From the NCBI RefSeq assembly GCF_027744825.2, contig NC_071340.1, positions 2,053,501-2,117,500 on the forward strand: a DNA stretch of 64,000 nt, in the 5' to 3' direction. Source of the stretch: Synchiropus splendidus (taxonomy: Eukaryota; Chordata; Actinopteri; Syngnathiformes; Callionymidae). The notes under the pieces were generated by a model. The model did no database searches and had not been told where the DNA came from. It worked only from the letters and a program-made list of their open reading frames with translations. Positions within the stretch are counted from its first letter, which is position 1; each line of letters begins with the position of its first letter. Of this stretch, positions 37,827 to 51,334 are shown one piece after another. The position numbers were made by a program, and so were the translations under genes.

Positions 37827-39394
37827 GGCTGAAAACGCGTTTTACGCATTGTGCCATAATTTTGCCGGGAAGCTTCAAAACATGAAATTTTCACCTCCCA
37901 CTATATCAGAAAGAGTCTTTCTTATAGTTGCACATCAAATCTAAGCTGTCTGAAGTGTTTTTCCAAAGTTATCAACATTTTTATGTTTGGCGGTCCGGAA
38001 TCGACCTTATCTCAGGCTGAAAACGTGTTTTCTGCATTGTGCCACAACTTTGCAGGGAAGCTTAAGAACATGAAATTTTCACGTCCCACTATAGCAGAAA
38101 GGGTATTTCTAGTAGTTGCACATCAAATCTAAGCTGTCTGAAGTGTTTTTCGAAAGTTAGCAACATTTTTATGTTTGGCGTTCCGGAATCGACCTTATCT
38201 CCGGATGAAAAATCGTTTTCTGCATTGTCCCATAACTTTCCATGGGAAGCTTCAGAACATGAAATTTTCACCTCCCACTATAGCAGAAAGGGTCTTTCTA
38301 ATAGTTGCACATCAAATCTGAGCTGTCTGAGGTGTTTTTCGAAAGTTATCAACATTTTTATGTTTGGCGTTCCGGAACCCACCTTATCTCAGGATGAAAA
38401 TGCGTTTTCTGCATTGTCCCATAACTTTCCAGGGAAGCTTCAGAACATGAAATTTTGACCTCCCACTCTAGCAGAAAGGTTCTTTCTAGTAGTTGCACAT
38501 CAAATCTAAGCTGTCTGATGTGTTTTTCCAAAGTTATCAACATTTTTATGTTTGGCGTTCCGGAATCATCCTTATCTCAGGCTGAAAATTCGTTTTCTGC
38601 ATTGTGCCATAACTTCTCAGGGAAGCTTGAGAACATGAAATGTTCATCTCCCACTATAGCAGAAACTGTCTTTCTAGTAGTTGCACATCAAATCTAAGCT
38701 GTCTGAAGTGTTGTTGCAAAGTCATCATCATTTTTACGCTTGGCGTTCCGGAACCCACCTTATCTCAGGCTGAAAACGCGTTTTCTGCATTGTGCCATAA
38801 CTTCTGAGGGAAGCTTCAGAACATGAAATGTTCACCTCCCACTATAGCAGAAAGGTTCTTTCTAGTAGTTGCACATCAAATCTAAGCTGTCTGAAGTGTT
38901 TTTCCAAAGTTATCAACATTTTTATGTTTGGTGTTCCGGAATCGACCTTATCTCTGGATGAAAAATCGTTTTCTGCATTGTCCCATAACTTTCCAGGGAA
39001 GCTTCAGAACATGAAATTTTGACCTCCCACTATAGCAGAAAAGGTCTTTCTAGTAGTTGCACATCAAATCTAAGCTGTCTGAAGTGTTTTTCGAAAGTTA
39101 TCAACATTTTTATGTTTGGCGTTCCGGAACCCACCTTATCTCAAGCTGAAAACGCCTTTTTTGCATTGTGCCACAACTTTGCAGGGAAGCTTCGGAACAT
39201 GAAATGTTCACCTCCCACTATAGCAGGAAGGGTCTTTCTAGTAGTTGCACATCAAATCTAAGCAGTCTGAAGTGTTTTTCGAAAGTTATCTACATTTTTA
39301 TGTTTGCCGTTCAAGAATCAACCTTATCTCAGGCTGAAAACGCGTTGTCTGCATTGTGCCATAACTTTGCATGGAAGCTTCCGAACATGAAATT

Positions 39395-40320
39395 TTAACC
39401 TCCCACTATAGCAGAAAGGGTCTTCCTAGTAGTTGCACATCAAATCTTAGCTGTCTGAAGTGTTGTTCCAAAGTGATCAACATTTTTACGTTTGGCATTT
39501 CGGAACCCACCATATCTCAGGCTGAAAACGCGCATTACGCAGTGTGCCATAACTTTTCAGGGAACCTTTAGAACATGACATTTTCACCTCCCACGATAGC
39601 AGAAAGGGTCTTCCTAGTAGTTGCACATCAAATCTTAGCTGTCTGAAGTGTTGTTCCAAAGTGATCAACATTTTTACGTTTGGCATTTCGGAACCCACCA
39701 TATCTCAGGCTGAAAACGCGTTTTCTGCATTGTGCCATAACTTTGCAGGGAAGCTTCAGAACATGGAATTTTAACCTCCCACTGTAGCAGAAAGGGTCTT
39801 TCTAGTAGTTGCACATCAAATCTAAGCTGTCTGAAGTGTTTTTCCAAAGTTATTAACATTTTTATGTTTGGCGTTCCGGAATCTACCTTATCTCAGGCTG
39901 AAAACGCTTTTTACGCTTTGTGCCATAACTTTGCAGGGAAGCTTGAGAAAATGAAATTTTCACCTCCCACTGTAGCAAAAAAGGGGTTTTCTCGTAGTTG
40001 CATATCAAAATCTCAGCTGTCTGAAGTTTTTTTCCAAAGTTATCAACATTTTTATGCTTGGCGTTACGGAATCAACCTTATCTCAGGCTGAAAACGCGTT
40101 TTGTGCATTGTGCCATAACTTCTCAGGGAAGCTTCAGAACATGAAATGTTCACCTCCCACTATAGCAGAAAGGGTCTTTCTAGTAGTTGCACATCAAATC
40201 TAAGCTGTCTGAAGTGTTTTTCCAAAGTTATCAACATTTTTATGTTTGGTGTTCCGGAATCGACCTTATCTCAGGATGAAAAATCGTTTTCTGCATTGTC
40301 CCATAACTTTGCAGGAAAGC
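39395..40320 (+). repeat. Partial third copy of the 2,071-bp unit
   Basis: The paired TTTACGTTTGGCATTTCGG monomers, the GCAAAAAAGGGG and ATCAAAATCTC insertions and the GGTGTTCCGGAATC / GGATGAAAAATCG monomer appear in the same order as in the 34.35-35.24 kb part of copy A. The match ends where CAGGAAAGCTTCAAAAATG replaces CAGGGAAGCTTCAGAACATG near 40315. A matching partial copy lies at about 50107-50960. Confidence 0.85.
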
Positions 40321-42233
40321 TTCAAAAATGAAATTTTCACCTTCCACTATAGCAGAAAGGGTCTTTCTAGTAGTTGCACATCAAATCTAAGCTGTCTGAA
40401 ATGTTTTTTCCAAAGTTATCAACATTTTTATGTTTGGCGTTCCGGAACCCTCCTTATCTCAGGCTGAAAACGCGTTTTCTGCATTGTGCCATAACTTTGC
40501 AGGGAAGCTTCAGAACATGAAATGTTAACCTCCCACTGTAGCAGAAAGGCTCTTTCTAGTAGTTGCACATCAAATATAAGCTGTCTGATGTGTTTGTCCA
40601 AAGTTATCAACATTTTTATGTTTGGCGTGCCGGAACCCACCTTATCTCAGGCTGAAAACGCGTTTTCTGCATTGTGCCATAACTTTGCAGGAAAGCTTCA
40701 AAAATGAAATTTTCACCTTCCACTATAGCAGAAAGGGTCTTTCTGGTAGTTGCACATCAAATCTAAGCTGTCTGAAGTGTTTTTCCAAAGTTATAAACAT
40801 TTTTGTGCTTTGCGTTCCGGAACCCACCTTATGTCAGGCTGAAAACGCGTTTTCTGCATTGTTCCTTAACTTTGAAGGGAAGCTTCAGAACATGAAATTT
40901 TCAACTCCCACTATAACAGACAGGGTCTTTCTAGTAGTTGCACATCAAATCTAAGTTGTCTGAAGTGTTTTTCGAAAGCTATCAACATTTTTTAGGTTGG
41001 TGTTCCGGAAACGACCTTATCTCGGGCTGAAAACGCATGTCTGCATTGTGCCATAACTTTGCAGGGAAGCTTCAGAACATGAAATTTTAACCTCCCACTG
41101 TAGCAGAAAGGGTGTTTCTAGTAGTTGCACATCAAATCTAAGCTGTCTGAAGTGTTTTTCCAAAGTCATAAAAATTTTTGTCTTTGGCGTTCCGGAATCG
41201 ACCTTATATCAGGCTGAATACGTGTTTTCTGCATTGTGCCATAACTTTGCAGGAAAGCTTCAGAACATGAAATTTTCAATTCCCACTAAAGCAGAAAGGG
41301 TCTTTCTCCTACTTGCACATCAAATCTAAGCTGTCTGAAGTGTTTTTCCAAAGTTATAAACATTTTTATGTTTGGCGTTCCGGAACCCACCTTATTTCAG
41401 GCTGAAAACGCGTTTTCTGCATTGTTCCTTAACTTTGTAGGGAAGCATCAGAACATGAAATTTTCAACTCCCACTATAACAGACAGGGTCTTTCTAATAG
41501 TTGCACATCAAATCTAAGTTGTCTGAACTGTTTTTCGAAAGCTATCAACATTTTTTAGGTTGCCGTTCCGGAAACGACCTTATCTCGGGCTGAAAACGCG
41601 TTTTCTGCATTGTGCCATAACTTTCCATGGAAGCTTCAGAACATGAAATTTTCAATTCCCACTAAAGCAGAAAGGGTCTTTCTCCTACTTGCACATCAAA
41701 TCTAAGCTGTCTGAAGTGTTTTTCGAAAGTTATCAACATTTTTATGTTTGGAGTTCCGGAATCAACCTTATCTCAGGCTGAAAACGCGTTTTACGCATTG
41801 TGCCATAACTTTGCATGGAAGCTTCAGAACATGAAATTTTAACCACCCACTTTAGCAGAAAGGCTCTTCCTAGTAGTTGCACATCAAATATAAGCTGTCT
41901 GGTGTGTTTGTCCAAAGTTATCAACATTTTTATGTTTGGCGTGCCGGAACCCACCTTATCTCAGGCTGAAAACGCGTTTTCTGCAATGTGCCATAACTTT
42001 GCAGGAAAGCTTCAAAAATGAAATTTTCACCTTCCACTATAGCAGAAAGGGTCTTTCTAGTAGTTGCACATCAAATCTAAGCTGTCTGAAATGTTTTTTC
42101 CTAAGTTATCAACATTTTTATGTTTGGCGTTCCGGAACACTCCTTATCTCAGGCTGAAAACGCGTTTTCTGCATTGTGCCATAACTTTGCAGGGAAGCTT
42201 CAGAACATGAAATTTTAACCTCCCACTGTAGCA

Positions 42234-42240
42234 GAAAGGT
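42234..42240 (+). repeat. Monomer with a 10-bp internal deletion (copy 1)
   Basis: GCAGAAAGGTAGTTGCAC replaces the normal GAAAGGGTCTTTCTAGTAGTTGC, removing 10 bp and destroying the GAAAG/CTTTC dyad. The same junction lies at 53321-53327, exactly 11,087 bp downstream. It is a clear shared-derived marker of the large duplication. The coordinates give the GAAAGGT junction. Confidence 0.92.
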
Positions 42241-45200
42241 AGTTGCACATCAAATCTAACCTGTCTGAAGTGTTTTTCCAAAGTTATAAACATTTTTGTG
42301 TTTTGCGTTCCGGAACCCACCTTATGTCAGGCTGAAAACGCGTTTTCTGCATTGTGCCATAACTTTGAAGGGAAGCTTCAGAACATGAAATTTTCAACTC
42401 CCACTATAACAGAAAGGGTCTTTCTAATACTTGCACATCAAACCTAAGCTGTTTGAAGTGTTTTTCCAAAGTTATCTACATTTTTATGTTTGGAGTTCCG
42501 GAATCAACCTTATCTCAGGCTGAAAACGCGTTTTACGCATTGTACCATAACTTTGCAGGGAAGCTTCAGAACATGAAATTTTAACCTCCCACTGTAGCAG
42601 AAAGGGTGTTTCTAGTAGTTGCACATCAAATCTAAGCTGTCTGAAGTGTTTTTCCAAAGTTATAAACATTTTTGTGTTTTGCGTTCCGGAAACCACCTTA
42701 TGTCAGGCTGAAAACGCGTTTTCTGCATTGTTCCTTAACTTTGAAGGGAAGCTTCAGAACATGAAATTTTCAACTCCCACTATAACAGACAGGGTCTTTC
42801 TTATAGTTTCACATCAAATCTAAGTTCTCTGAAGTGTTTTTCGAAAGCTATCAACATTTTTTAGGTCGGCGTTCCGGAAACGACCTTATATCGGGCTGAA
42901 AACGCGTTTTCTGCATTGTGCCATAACTTTGAAGGGAAGCTTCAGAACATGAAATTTTCAACTCCCACTATAACAGACAGGGTCTTTCTTATAGTTGCAC
43001 ATCAAATCTAAGCTGTCTGAAGTGTTTTTCCAAAGTTATCAACATTTTTACGTTTGCCGCTCCGGAACCCACATTATTTCAGGCTGAAAACGCGTTTTCT
43101 GCATTGTGCCACAACTTTGCAGGGAAGCTTTAGAACATGAAATGTGCAACTCCCACTATAACAGACAGGGTCTTTGTAGTAGTTGCACATCAAATCTAAG
43201 CTGTCTGAATTGTTTTTCAAAAGTTATCAACATTTTCACGTTTGGCGCTTCGGAACCCACCTTATCTCTGGCTGAAAACGCGTTTTCTGCTTTGTGCCAT
43301 AACTATGCTGGGAATCTTCAGAACATGAAATTGTAACCTCCCACAATAGCATAAAGGGTCTTTCAAGTAGTTGCACATCAAATCTAAGCTGACTGAAGTG
43401 TTGTTCCAAAGTTATCAACAATTTTGTGTTTGGCGTTCCGGAACCCACCTTATCTCAGGCTGAAAACACGTTTTCTGCATTGTGCGATAACTTTGAAGGG
43501 AAGCTTCAGAACATGACATTTTCACCTCCCACTATAGCAGAAAGGGACTTTCGAGTAGTTGCACATCAAATCTAAGCTGACTGACATGTTATTTCCAAAG
43601 TTGTCAAGAATTTTATGTTTGCCGTTCCGGAACCCACCTTATCTCAGGCTGAAAACGCGTTTCCTTCATTGTGCCATAACTTTGCAGGGAAGATTCAGAA
43701 CATGAAAGTTTCACCTACCACTATAGCAGAAATTGTCTTTCTAGTAGTTGCACATCAAATATAAGCTGTCTGAAATGTTTTTTCCAAAGTTATCCAGAAT
43801 TTTACGTTTGGCGTTCCGGAACCCACCTTATCTCAGGCTGAAAACGCGTTTTCTGCATTGTGATATAACTTTGCAGGGAATCTTCAGAACATGAAATTTT
43901 AACCTCCCACAATAGCATAAAGGGTCTTTCTTGTAGTTGCACATCAAATCTAAGCTGTCTGAAGTGTTTTTCCAAAGTTATCAACATTTTTATGTTTGGC
44001 ATTCTGAAATCAACCTCATCTCAGGCTGAAAACGCGTTTAACGCATTGTGCCATAACTTTGCAGGGGAGCTTCAGAACATGAAATTTTAACCTCCCACTA
44101 TAGCAGAAAGGGTCTTTCTAGTAGTTGCACATCAAATCTAAGCTGACGAAAGTGTTTTTCCAAAGTTATCAACATTTTTACGTTTGGCGTTCCGGAACCC
44201 ACCTTATCTCAGCCTGAAAACGCGTTTTACATATTTTGCCATAACTTTGCAGGGAAGCTTCAGAACATGAAATTTTAACATCCCACTATGGCAGAAAGGG
44301 TCTTTCCAGTAGTTGCACATCAAATCTAAGCTGTCTGAAGTGTTTTTCCAAAGTTATCAACATTTTTACGTTTGGCGTTCGGGAACCCACCTTATCTCAG
44401 GCTGAAAACGCATTTTCTGCATTGTGCCATAACTTTGCAGGGAAGCTTCAGAACATGAAATTTTCACCTCCCACTACAGCAGAAAGGGTCTTTCTCGTAG
44501 TTGCAGAGCAAATCTAAGCTGTCTGAAGTGTTTTTCCAAAGTTATCAATATTTTTATGTTTGGCGTTCTGAAATCAACCTCATCTCAGGCTGAAAGCGCT
44601 GTTAACGCATTGTGCCATAACTTTGCATGGAAGCTTCAGAACATGATATTTTCACCTCCCACTATAGCAGAAAGGGTCTTTCTAGTAGTTGCACATCAAA
44701 TCTAAGCTGTCTGAAGTGTTTTTCGAAAGTTTTCAACATTTTTATGTTTGGCGTTCCGGAGTCGACCTTATCTCAGGCTGAAAACACGCTTTCTGCATTG
44801 TGCCATAACTTTGCAGGGAATCTTCAGAACATGAAATTTTGACCTCCCAATATAGCAGAAAGGGTCTTTCTAGTAGTTGCACATCAAATCTAAGCTGTCT
44901 GAAGTGTTTTTCGAAAGTTATCAACATTTTTATGTTTGGCGTTCCGGAATCGACCTTATCTCGGGATGAAAAATCGTTTTCTGCATTGTCCCATAACTTT
45001 GCAGGGAAGCTTCAGAACATGGAATTTTGACCTCCCAATATAGCAGAAAGGGTCTTTCTAGTAATTGCACATCAAATCTAAGCTGTCTGAAGTGTTTTTC
45101 CAAAGTTATCAACATTTTTATGTTTGGCGTTCCGGAACCCACCTTATCTCAGGCTGAAAACGCGTTTTCTGCCTTGTGCCGTAACTTTGCAGGGAAGATT

Positions 45201-46264
45201 CAGAACATGACATTTTCACATCCCACTAGAGCAGAAAGGGTCTTTCTAGTAGTTGCCCATGAAATCTAAGCTGTTTAAAGTGTTTTTCCAAAGTTATCAA
45301 CATTTTTATGTTTGGCGTTCCGGAATCGACCTTATCTCAGGCTGAAAACGCAATTCACGCATTCTGCCATAACTTTGCAGGGAATCTTCAGAACATGAAA
45401 TTTTCACATCCCACTATAGCAGAAAGGGTCTTTCTTGTAATTGCACATCAAATCTAAGCTGTCTGAAGTGTTTTTCCAAAGTTATCAACATTTTTATGTT
45501 TGGCGTTCCGGAACCCACCTTATCTCAGGCTGAAAACGCGTTTTCTGCCTTGTGCCATAACTTTGCAGGGAAGCTTCAGAACATGACATTTTCACATCCC
45601 ACTATAGCAGAAAGGGTCTTTCTAGTAGTTGCACATGAAATCTAAGCAGTTTGAAGTGTTTTTCCAAAGTTATCAACATTTTTATGTTTGGCGTTCCGGA
45701 ATCGACCTTATCTCAGGCTGAAAATGCGTTTTCTGGATTGTGCCATAACTTTGAAGGAAAGCTTCAGAACATGAAAGTTTCACATCCCACTATAGCAGAA
45801 AGGGTCTTTCTAGTAATTGCACATCAAATCTAAGCTGTCTGAAGTGTTTTTCCAAACTTATCAAGATTTTTATGTTTGGCATTCCAGAATCGACCTTATC
45901 TCTGGCTGAAAACGCGTTTTCTGCATTGTGATATAACTTTGCACGGAAACTTCAGAACATGAAATTTTCACATCCCACTATAGCAGAAAGGGTCTTTCTA
46001 GTAATTGCACATCAAATCTAAGCTGTCTGAAGTGTTTTTCCAAAGTTATCAACATTTTTATGTTTGGCGTTCCGGAACCCACCTTATCTCAGGCTGAAAA
46101 CGCGTTTTCTGCCTTGTGCCATAACTTTGCTGGGAAGCTTCAGAACATGACATTTTCACATCCCACTATAGCAGAAAGGGTCTTTCTAGTAGTTGCACAT
46201 GAAATCTAAGCAGTTTGAAGTGTTTTTCCAAAGTTATCAACATTTTTATGTTTGGCGTTCCGGA

Positions 46265-47064
46265 ACCCACCTTATCTCAGGCTGAAAACGCGTTTTCTGC
46301 ATTGTGCCATAACTTTGCAGGGAAGCTTCAGAACATGACATTTTCAGCTCCCACTATAGCAGAAAGGGTCTTTCTAGTAGTTGCACATCAAATCTAAGCT
46401 GTCTGATATGTTTTTTCCAAAATTATCAACATTTTTATGTTTGGCGTTCCGGAACCCACCTTATCTCAGCCTGAAAACGCGTTTTCTGCATTGTCCCATA
46501 ACTTTGCAGGGAAGCTTCAGAACATGAAATTTTCACTTCCCACTATAACAGACAGGGACTTTGTAGTCGTTGCACATCAAATCTAAGCTGTCTGTAGTGT
46601 TTTTCGAAAGTTATCAACATTTTTATGTTTGGCGTTCCGGAACCCACCTTATCTCTGGCTGAAAACGCGTTTTCTGCTTTATGCCATAACTTTGCTGGGA
46701 ATCTTCAGAACATGAAATTTTAACCTCCCACAATAGCATAAAGGGTCTTTCTAGTAGTTGCACATCAAATATAAGCTGTCTGAAGTGTTTTTTCCAAAGT
46801 TATCAACATTTTTATGTTTGGCGTTCCGGAACCCACCTTATCTCAGGCTGAAAACGCGTTTTCTGCATTGTGCCATAACTTTGCAGGGAAGCTTCAGAAC
46901 ATGGAATTTTAACCTCCCACTGTAGCAGAAAGGGTCTTTCTAGTAGTTGCACATCAAATCTAAGCTGTCTGAAGTGTTTTTCCAAAGTTATCAACATTTT
47001 TATGTTTGGCGTTCCGGAACCCACCTTATGTCAGGCTGAAAACGCGTTTTCTGCATTGTTCCTT
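46265..47064 (+). repeat. Monomers between the two large segmental units
   Basis: About four monomers that are not part of the duplicated order. They include one with AACAGACAGGGACTTTG and a close relative of the near-consensus GAACCCACC monomer. The left seam shows a GAACCCACC monomer in place of the GAATCGACC monomer found at the corresponding point of copy 2. No gene seen. Confidence 0.7.
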
Positions 47065-48259
47065 AACTTTGCAGGGAAGCTTCAGAACATGAAATTTTCA
47101 ACTCCAACTATAACAGACAGGGTTCTTTGTAGTAGTTGCACGTCAAATCCAAGCTGTCTGAAGTGTTTTTCCAAAGTTATCAACATTTTTATGTTTGGCG
47201 TTCCGGAACCCTCCTTATCTCAGGCTGAAAATGCGTTTTCTGCATTGAGCCATAACTTTGCAGAGAAGCTTCAGAACATGAAATTTTCACCTCCCACTGT
47301 GCCAGAAACGGTCTTTCTAGTAGTTGCACATCAAATCTAAGCTGTCTGAAGTGTTTTTCTAAAGCTATCAACATTTTTATGTTTGGCGCTGCGGAATCGA
47401 CCTTATCTCAGGCTGAAAACGCGTTTTACGCATTGTGCCATAACTTTGTAGGGAAGCTTGAGAACATGGAATTATCATTACCCACTATTGCAGAAAGGGT
47501 CTTTCTAGTATTTGCACATCAAATCCAAGCTGTCTGAAGAGTATTTCGAAAGTTATCAACATTTTTATGTTTCGCGTTCCGGAATCTACCATATCACAGG
47601 CTGAAAACGCGTTTTACGCATTGTGCCATAATTTTGCCGCGAAGCTTCAAAACATGAAATTTTCACCTCCCACTATATCAGAAAGAGTCTTTCTTATAGT
47701 TGCACATCAAATCTAAGCTGTCTGAAGTGTTTTTCCAAAGTTATCAACATTTTTATGTTTGGCGTTCCGGAATCGACCTTATCTCAGGCTGAAAACGTGT
47801 TTTCTGCATTGTGCCATAACTTTGCAGGGAAGCTTAAGAACATGAAATTTTCACGTCCCACTATAGCAGAAAGGGTATTTCTAGTAGTTGCACATCAAAT
47901 CTAAGCTGTCTGAAGTGTTTTTCGAAAGTTAGCAACATTTTTATGTTTGGCGTTCCGGAATCGACCTTATCTCCGGATGAAAAATCGTTTTCTGCATTGT
48001 CCCATAACTTTCCATGGGAAGCTTCAGAACATGAAATTTTCACCTCCCACTATAGCAGAAAGGGTCTTTCTAATAGTTGCACATCAAATCTGAGCTGTCT
48101 GAGGTGTTTTTCGAAAGTTATCAACATTTTTATGTTTGGCGTTCCGGAACCCACCTTATCTCAGGATGAAAATGCGTTTTCTGCATTGTCCCATAACTTT
48201 CCAGGGAAGCTTCAGAACATGAAATTTTGACCTCCCACTCTAGCAGAAAGGTTCTTTCT

Positions 48260-50139
48260 AGTAGTTGCACGTCAAATCTAAGCTGTCTGATGTGTTTTTC
48301 CAAAGTTATCAACATTTTTATGTTTGGCGTTCCGGAATCATCCTTATCTCAGGCTGAAAATTCGTTTTCGGCATTGTGCCATAACTTCTCAGGGAAGCTT
48401 GAGAACATGAAATGTTCATCTCCCACTATAGCAGAAACTGTCTTTCTAGTAGTTGCACATCAAATCTAAGCTGTCTGAAGTGTTGTTGCAAAGTCATCAT
48501 CATTTTTACGCTTGGCGTTCCGGAACCCACCTTATCTCAGGCTGAAAACGCGTTTTCTGCATTGTGCCATAACTTCTGAGGGAAGCTTCAGAACATGAAA
48601 TGTTCACCTCCCACTATAGCAGAAAGGTTCTTTCTAGTAGTTGCACATCAAATCTAAGCTGTCTGAAGTGTTTTTCCAAAGTTATCAACATTTTTATGTT
48701 TGGTGTTCCGGAATCGACCTTATCTCTGGATGAAAAATCGTTTTCTGCATTGTCCCATAACTTTCCAGGGAAGCTTCAGAACATGAAATTTTGACCTCCC
48801 ACTATAGCAGAAAGGGTCTTTCTAGTAGTTGCACATCAAATCTAAGCTGTCTGAAGTGTTTTTCGAAAGTTATCAACATTTTTATGTTTGGCGTTCCGGA
48901 ACCCACCTTATCTCAAGCTGAAAACGCGTTTTCTGCATTGTGCCACAACTTTGCAGGGAAGCTTCGGAACATGAAATGTTCACCTCCCACTATAGCAGGA
49001 AGGGTCTTTCTAGTAGTTGCACATCAAATCTAAGCAGTCTGAAGTGTTTTTCGAAAGTTATCTACATTTGTATGTTTGCCGTTCAAGAATCAACCTTATC
49101 TCAGGCTGAAAACGCGTTGTCTGCATTGTGCCATAACTTTGCATGGAAGCTTCCGAACATGAAATTTTAACCTCCCACTATAGCAGAAAGGGTCTTTCTA
49201 GTAATTGCACATCAAATCTAAGCTGTCTGATGTGTTTTTCCAAAGTTATCAACATTTTTATGTTTGGCGTTCCGGAATCATCCTTATCTCAGGCTGAAAA
49301 TTCGTTTTCTGCATTGTGCCATAACTTCTCAGGGAAGCTTGAGAACATGAAATGTTCATCTCCCACTATAGCAGAAACTGTCTTTCTAGTAGTTGCACAT
49401 CAAATCTAAGCTGTCTGAAGTGTTGTTGCAAAGTCATCATCATTTTTAGGCTTGGCGTTCCGGAACCCACCTTATCTCAGGCTGAAAACGCGTTTTCTGC
49501 ATTGTGCCATAACTTCTGAGGGAAGCTTCAGAAAATGAAATGTTCACCTCCCATTATAGCAGAAAGGTTCTTTCTAGTAGTTGCACATCAAATCTAAGCT
49601 GTCTGAAGTGTTTTTCCAAAGTTATCAACATTTTTATGTTTGGTGTTCCGGAATCGACCTTATCTCTGGATGAAAAATCGTTTTCTGCATTGTCCCATAA
49701 CTTTCCAGGGAAGCTTCAGAACATGAAATTTTGACCTCCCACTATAGCAGAAAGGGTCTTTCTAGTAGTTGCACATCAAATCTAAGCTGTCTGAAGTGTT
49801 TTTCGAAAGTTATCAACATTTTTATGTTTGGCGTTCCGGAACCCACCTTATCTCAAGCTGAAAACGCGTTTTCTGCATTGTGCCACAACTTTGCAGGGAA
49901 GCTTCGGAACATGAAATGTTCACCTCCCACTATAGCAGGAAGGGTCTTTCTAGTAGTTGCACATCAAATCTAAGCAGTCTGAAGTGTTTTTCGAAAGTTA
50001 TCTACATTTTTATGTTTGCCGTTCAAGAATCAACCTTATCTCAGGCTGAAAACGCGTTGTCTGCATTGTGCCATAACTTTGCATGGAAGCTTCCGAACAT
50101 GAAATTTTAACCTCCCACTATAGCAGAAAGGGTCTTCCT
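48260..50139 (+). repeat. 5-monomer tandem duplication inside copy 2 (48260-49199, 49200-50139)
   Basis: Variants recur at 940 bp: GGAATCATCC near 48335 and 49275, TGTTGTTGCAAAGTC near 48480 and 49420, CTGGATGAAAAATCG near 48727 and 49667, and TTGCCGTTCAAGAATC near 49076 and 50016. Copy 1 of the large segment has only one such unit (about 38490-39430), so the second arose, or was lost, after the large duplication. Confidence 0.9.
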
Positions 50140-50959
50140 AGTAGTTGCACATCAAATCTTAGCTGTCTGAAGTGTTGTTCCAAAGTGATCAACATTTTTA
50201 CGTTTGGCATTTCGGAACCCACCATATCTCAAGCTGAAAACGCGCATTACGCAGTGTGCCATAACTTTTCAGGGAACCTTTAGAACATGACATTTTCACC
50301 TCCCACGATAGCAGAAAGGGTCTTCCTAGTAGTTGCACATCAAATCTTAGCTGTCTGAAGTGTTGTTCCAAAGTGATCAACATTTTTACGTTTGGCATTT
50401 CGGAACCCACCATATCTCAGGCTGAAAACGCGTTTTCTGCATTGTGCCATAACTTTGCAGGGAAGCTTCAGAACATGGAATTTTAACCTCCCACTGTAGC
50501 AGAAAGGGTCTTTCTAGTAGTTGCACATCAAATCTAAGCTGTCTGAAGTGTTTTTCCAAAGTTATTAACATTTTTATGTTTGGCGTTCCGGAATCTACCT
50601 TATCTCAGGCTGAAAACGCTTTTTACGCTTTGTGCCATAACTTTGCAGGGAAGCTTCAGAAAATGAAATTTTCACCTCCCACTGTAGCAAAAAAGGGGTT
50701 TTATCGTAGTTGCATATAAAAATCTCAGCTGTCTGAAGTGTTTTTCCAAAGTTATCAACATTTTTATGCTTGGCGTTACGGAATCAACCTTATCTCAGGC
50801 TGAAAACGCGTTTTGTGCATTGTGCCATAACTTCTCAGGGAAGCTTCAGAACATGAAATGTTCACTTCCCACTATAGCAGAAAGGGTCTTTCTAGTAGTT
50901 GCACATCAAATCTAAGCTGTCTGAAGTGTTTTTCCAAAGTTATCAACATTTTTATGTTT

Positions 50960-51334
50960 GGCGTCCCGGAATCGACCTTATCTCAGGCTGAAAACGCGTT
51001 TTACGCATTGTCCCATAACTTTCCAGGGAAGCTTCAGAACATGAAATTATGTCCTCCCGCTATGGCAGAAAGGGTCTTTCTATTAGTTGCACATCAAATC
51101 TAAGCTGTCTGAAGTGTTTTTCGAAAGTTATCAACATTTTTACGTTTGCCGTTCCGGAACCCACCTTATATCAGGCTGAAAACGCGTTTTGTGCATGTGC
51201 CATTAATTCTCAGGGAAGATTCAGAAAATGAAATTTTCACCTCCCACTATAGCAGAAAGGGTCTTTCTAGTAGTTGCACATCAAATCTAAGCTGTCTGAA
51301 GTGTTTTTCGAAAGTTATCAACATTTTCAAGTTT
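50960..51334 (+). repeat. Two monomers present in large copy 2 but absent from copy 1
   Basis: These monomers carry private variants: AATTATGTCCTCCCGC and a 1-base-shorter GTGCATGTGCCATTAATTC. At the corresponding place in copy 1 (near 40260-40320) a single monomer begins like the left flank and ends like the right flank (CAGGAAAGCTTCAAAAATG). This is the expected product of an exchange in register that skips two monomers. The length difference is 375 bp, 2 x 188 minus the one deleted base. Confidence 0.82.

Larger units (their letters stand above)
37293..46264 (+). repeat. Large segmental unit, copy 1 (about 8,972 bp)
   Basis: Variants here recur in 47065-57726 in the same order, with the offset rising in steps: 9,772 bp (37.4-39.3 kb), 10,712 bp (39.4-40.2 kb), 11,087 bp (40.4-44.5 kb) and 11,462 bp (44.6-46.3 kb). 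Each step equals whole monomers: +940 (5), +375 (2, less one base) and +375 (2, less one base). A shared 10-bp deletion and several 1-bp indels link the copies. Scattered substitutions separate them, for example GCGGTCCGG near 37990 versus GCGTTCCGG near 47762. Confidence 0.9.
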
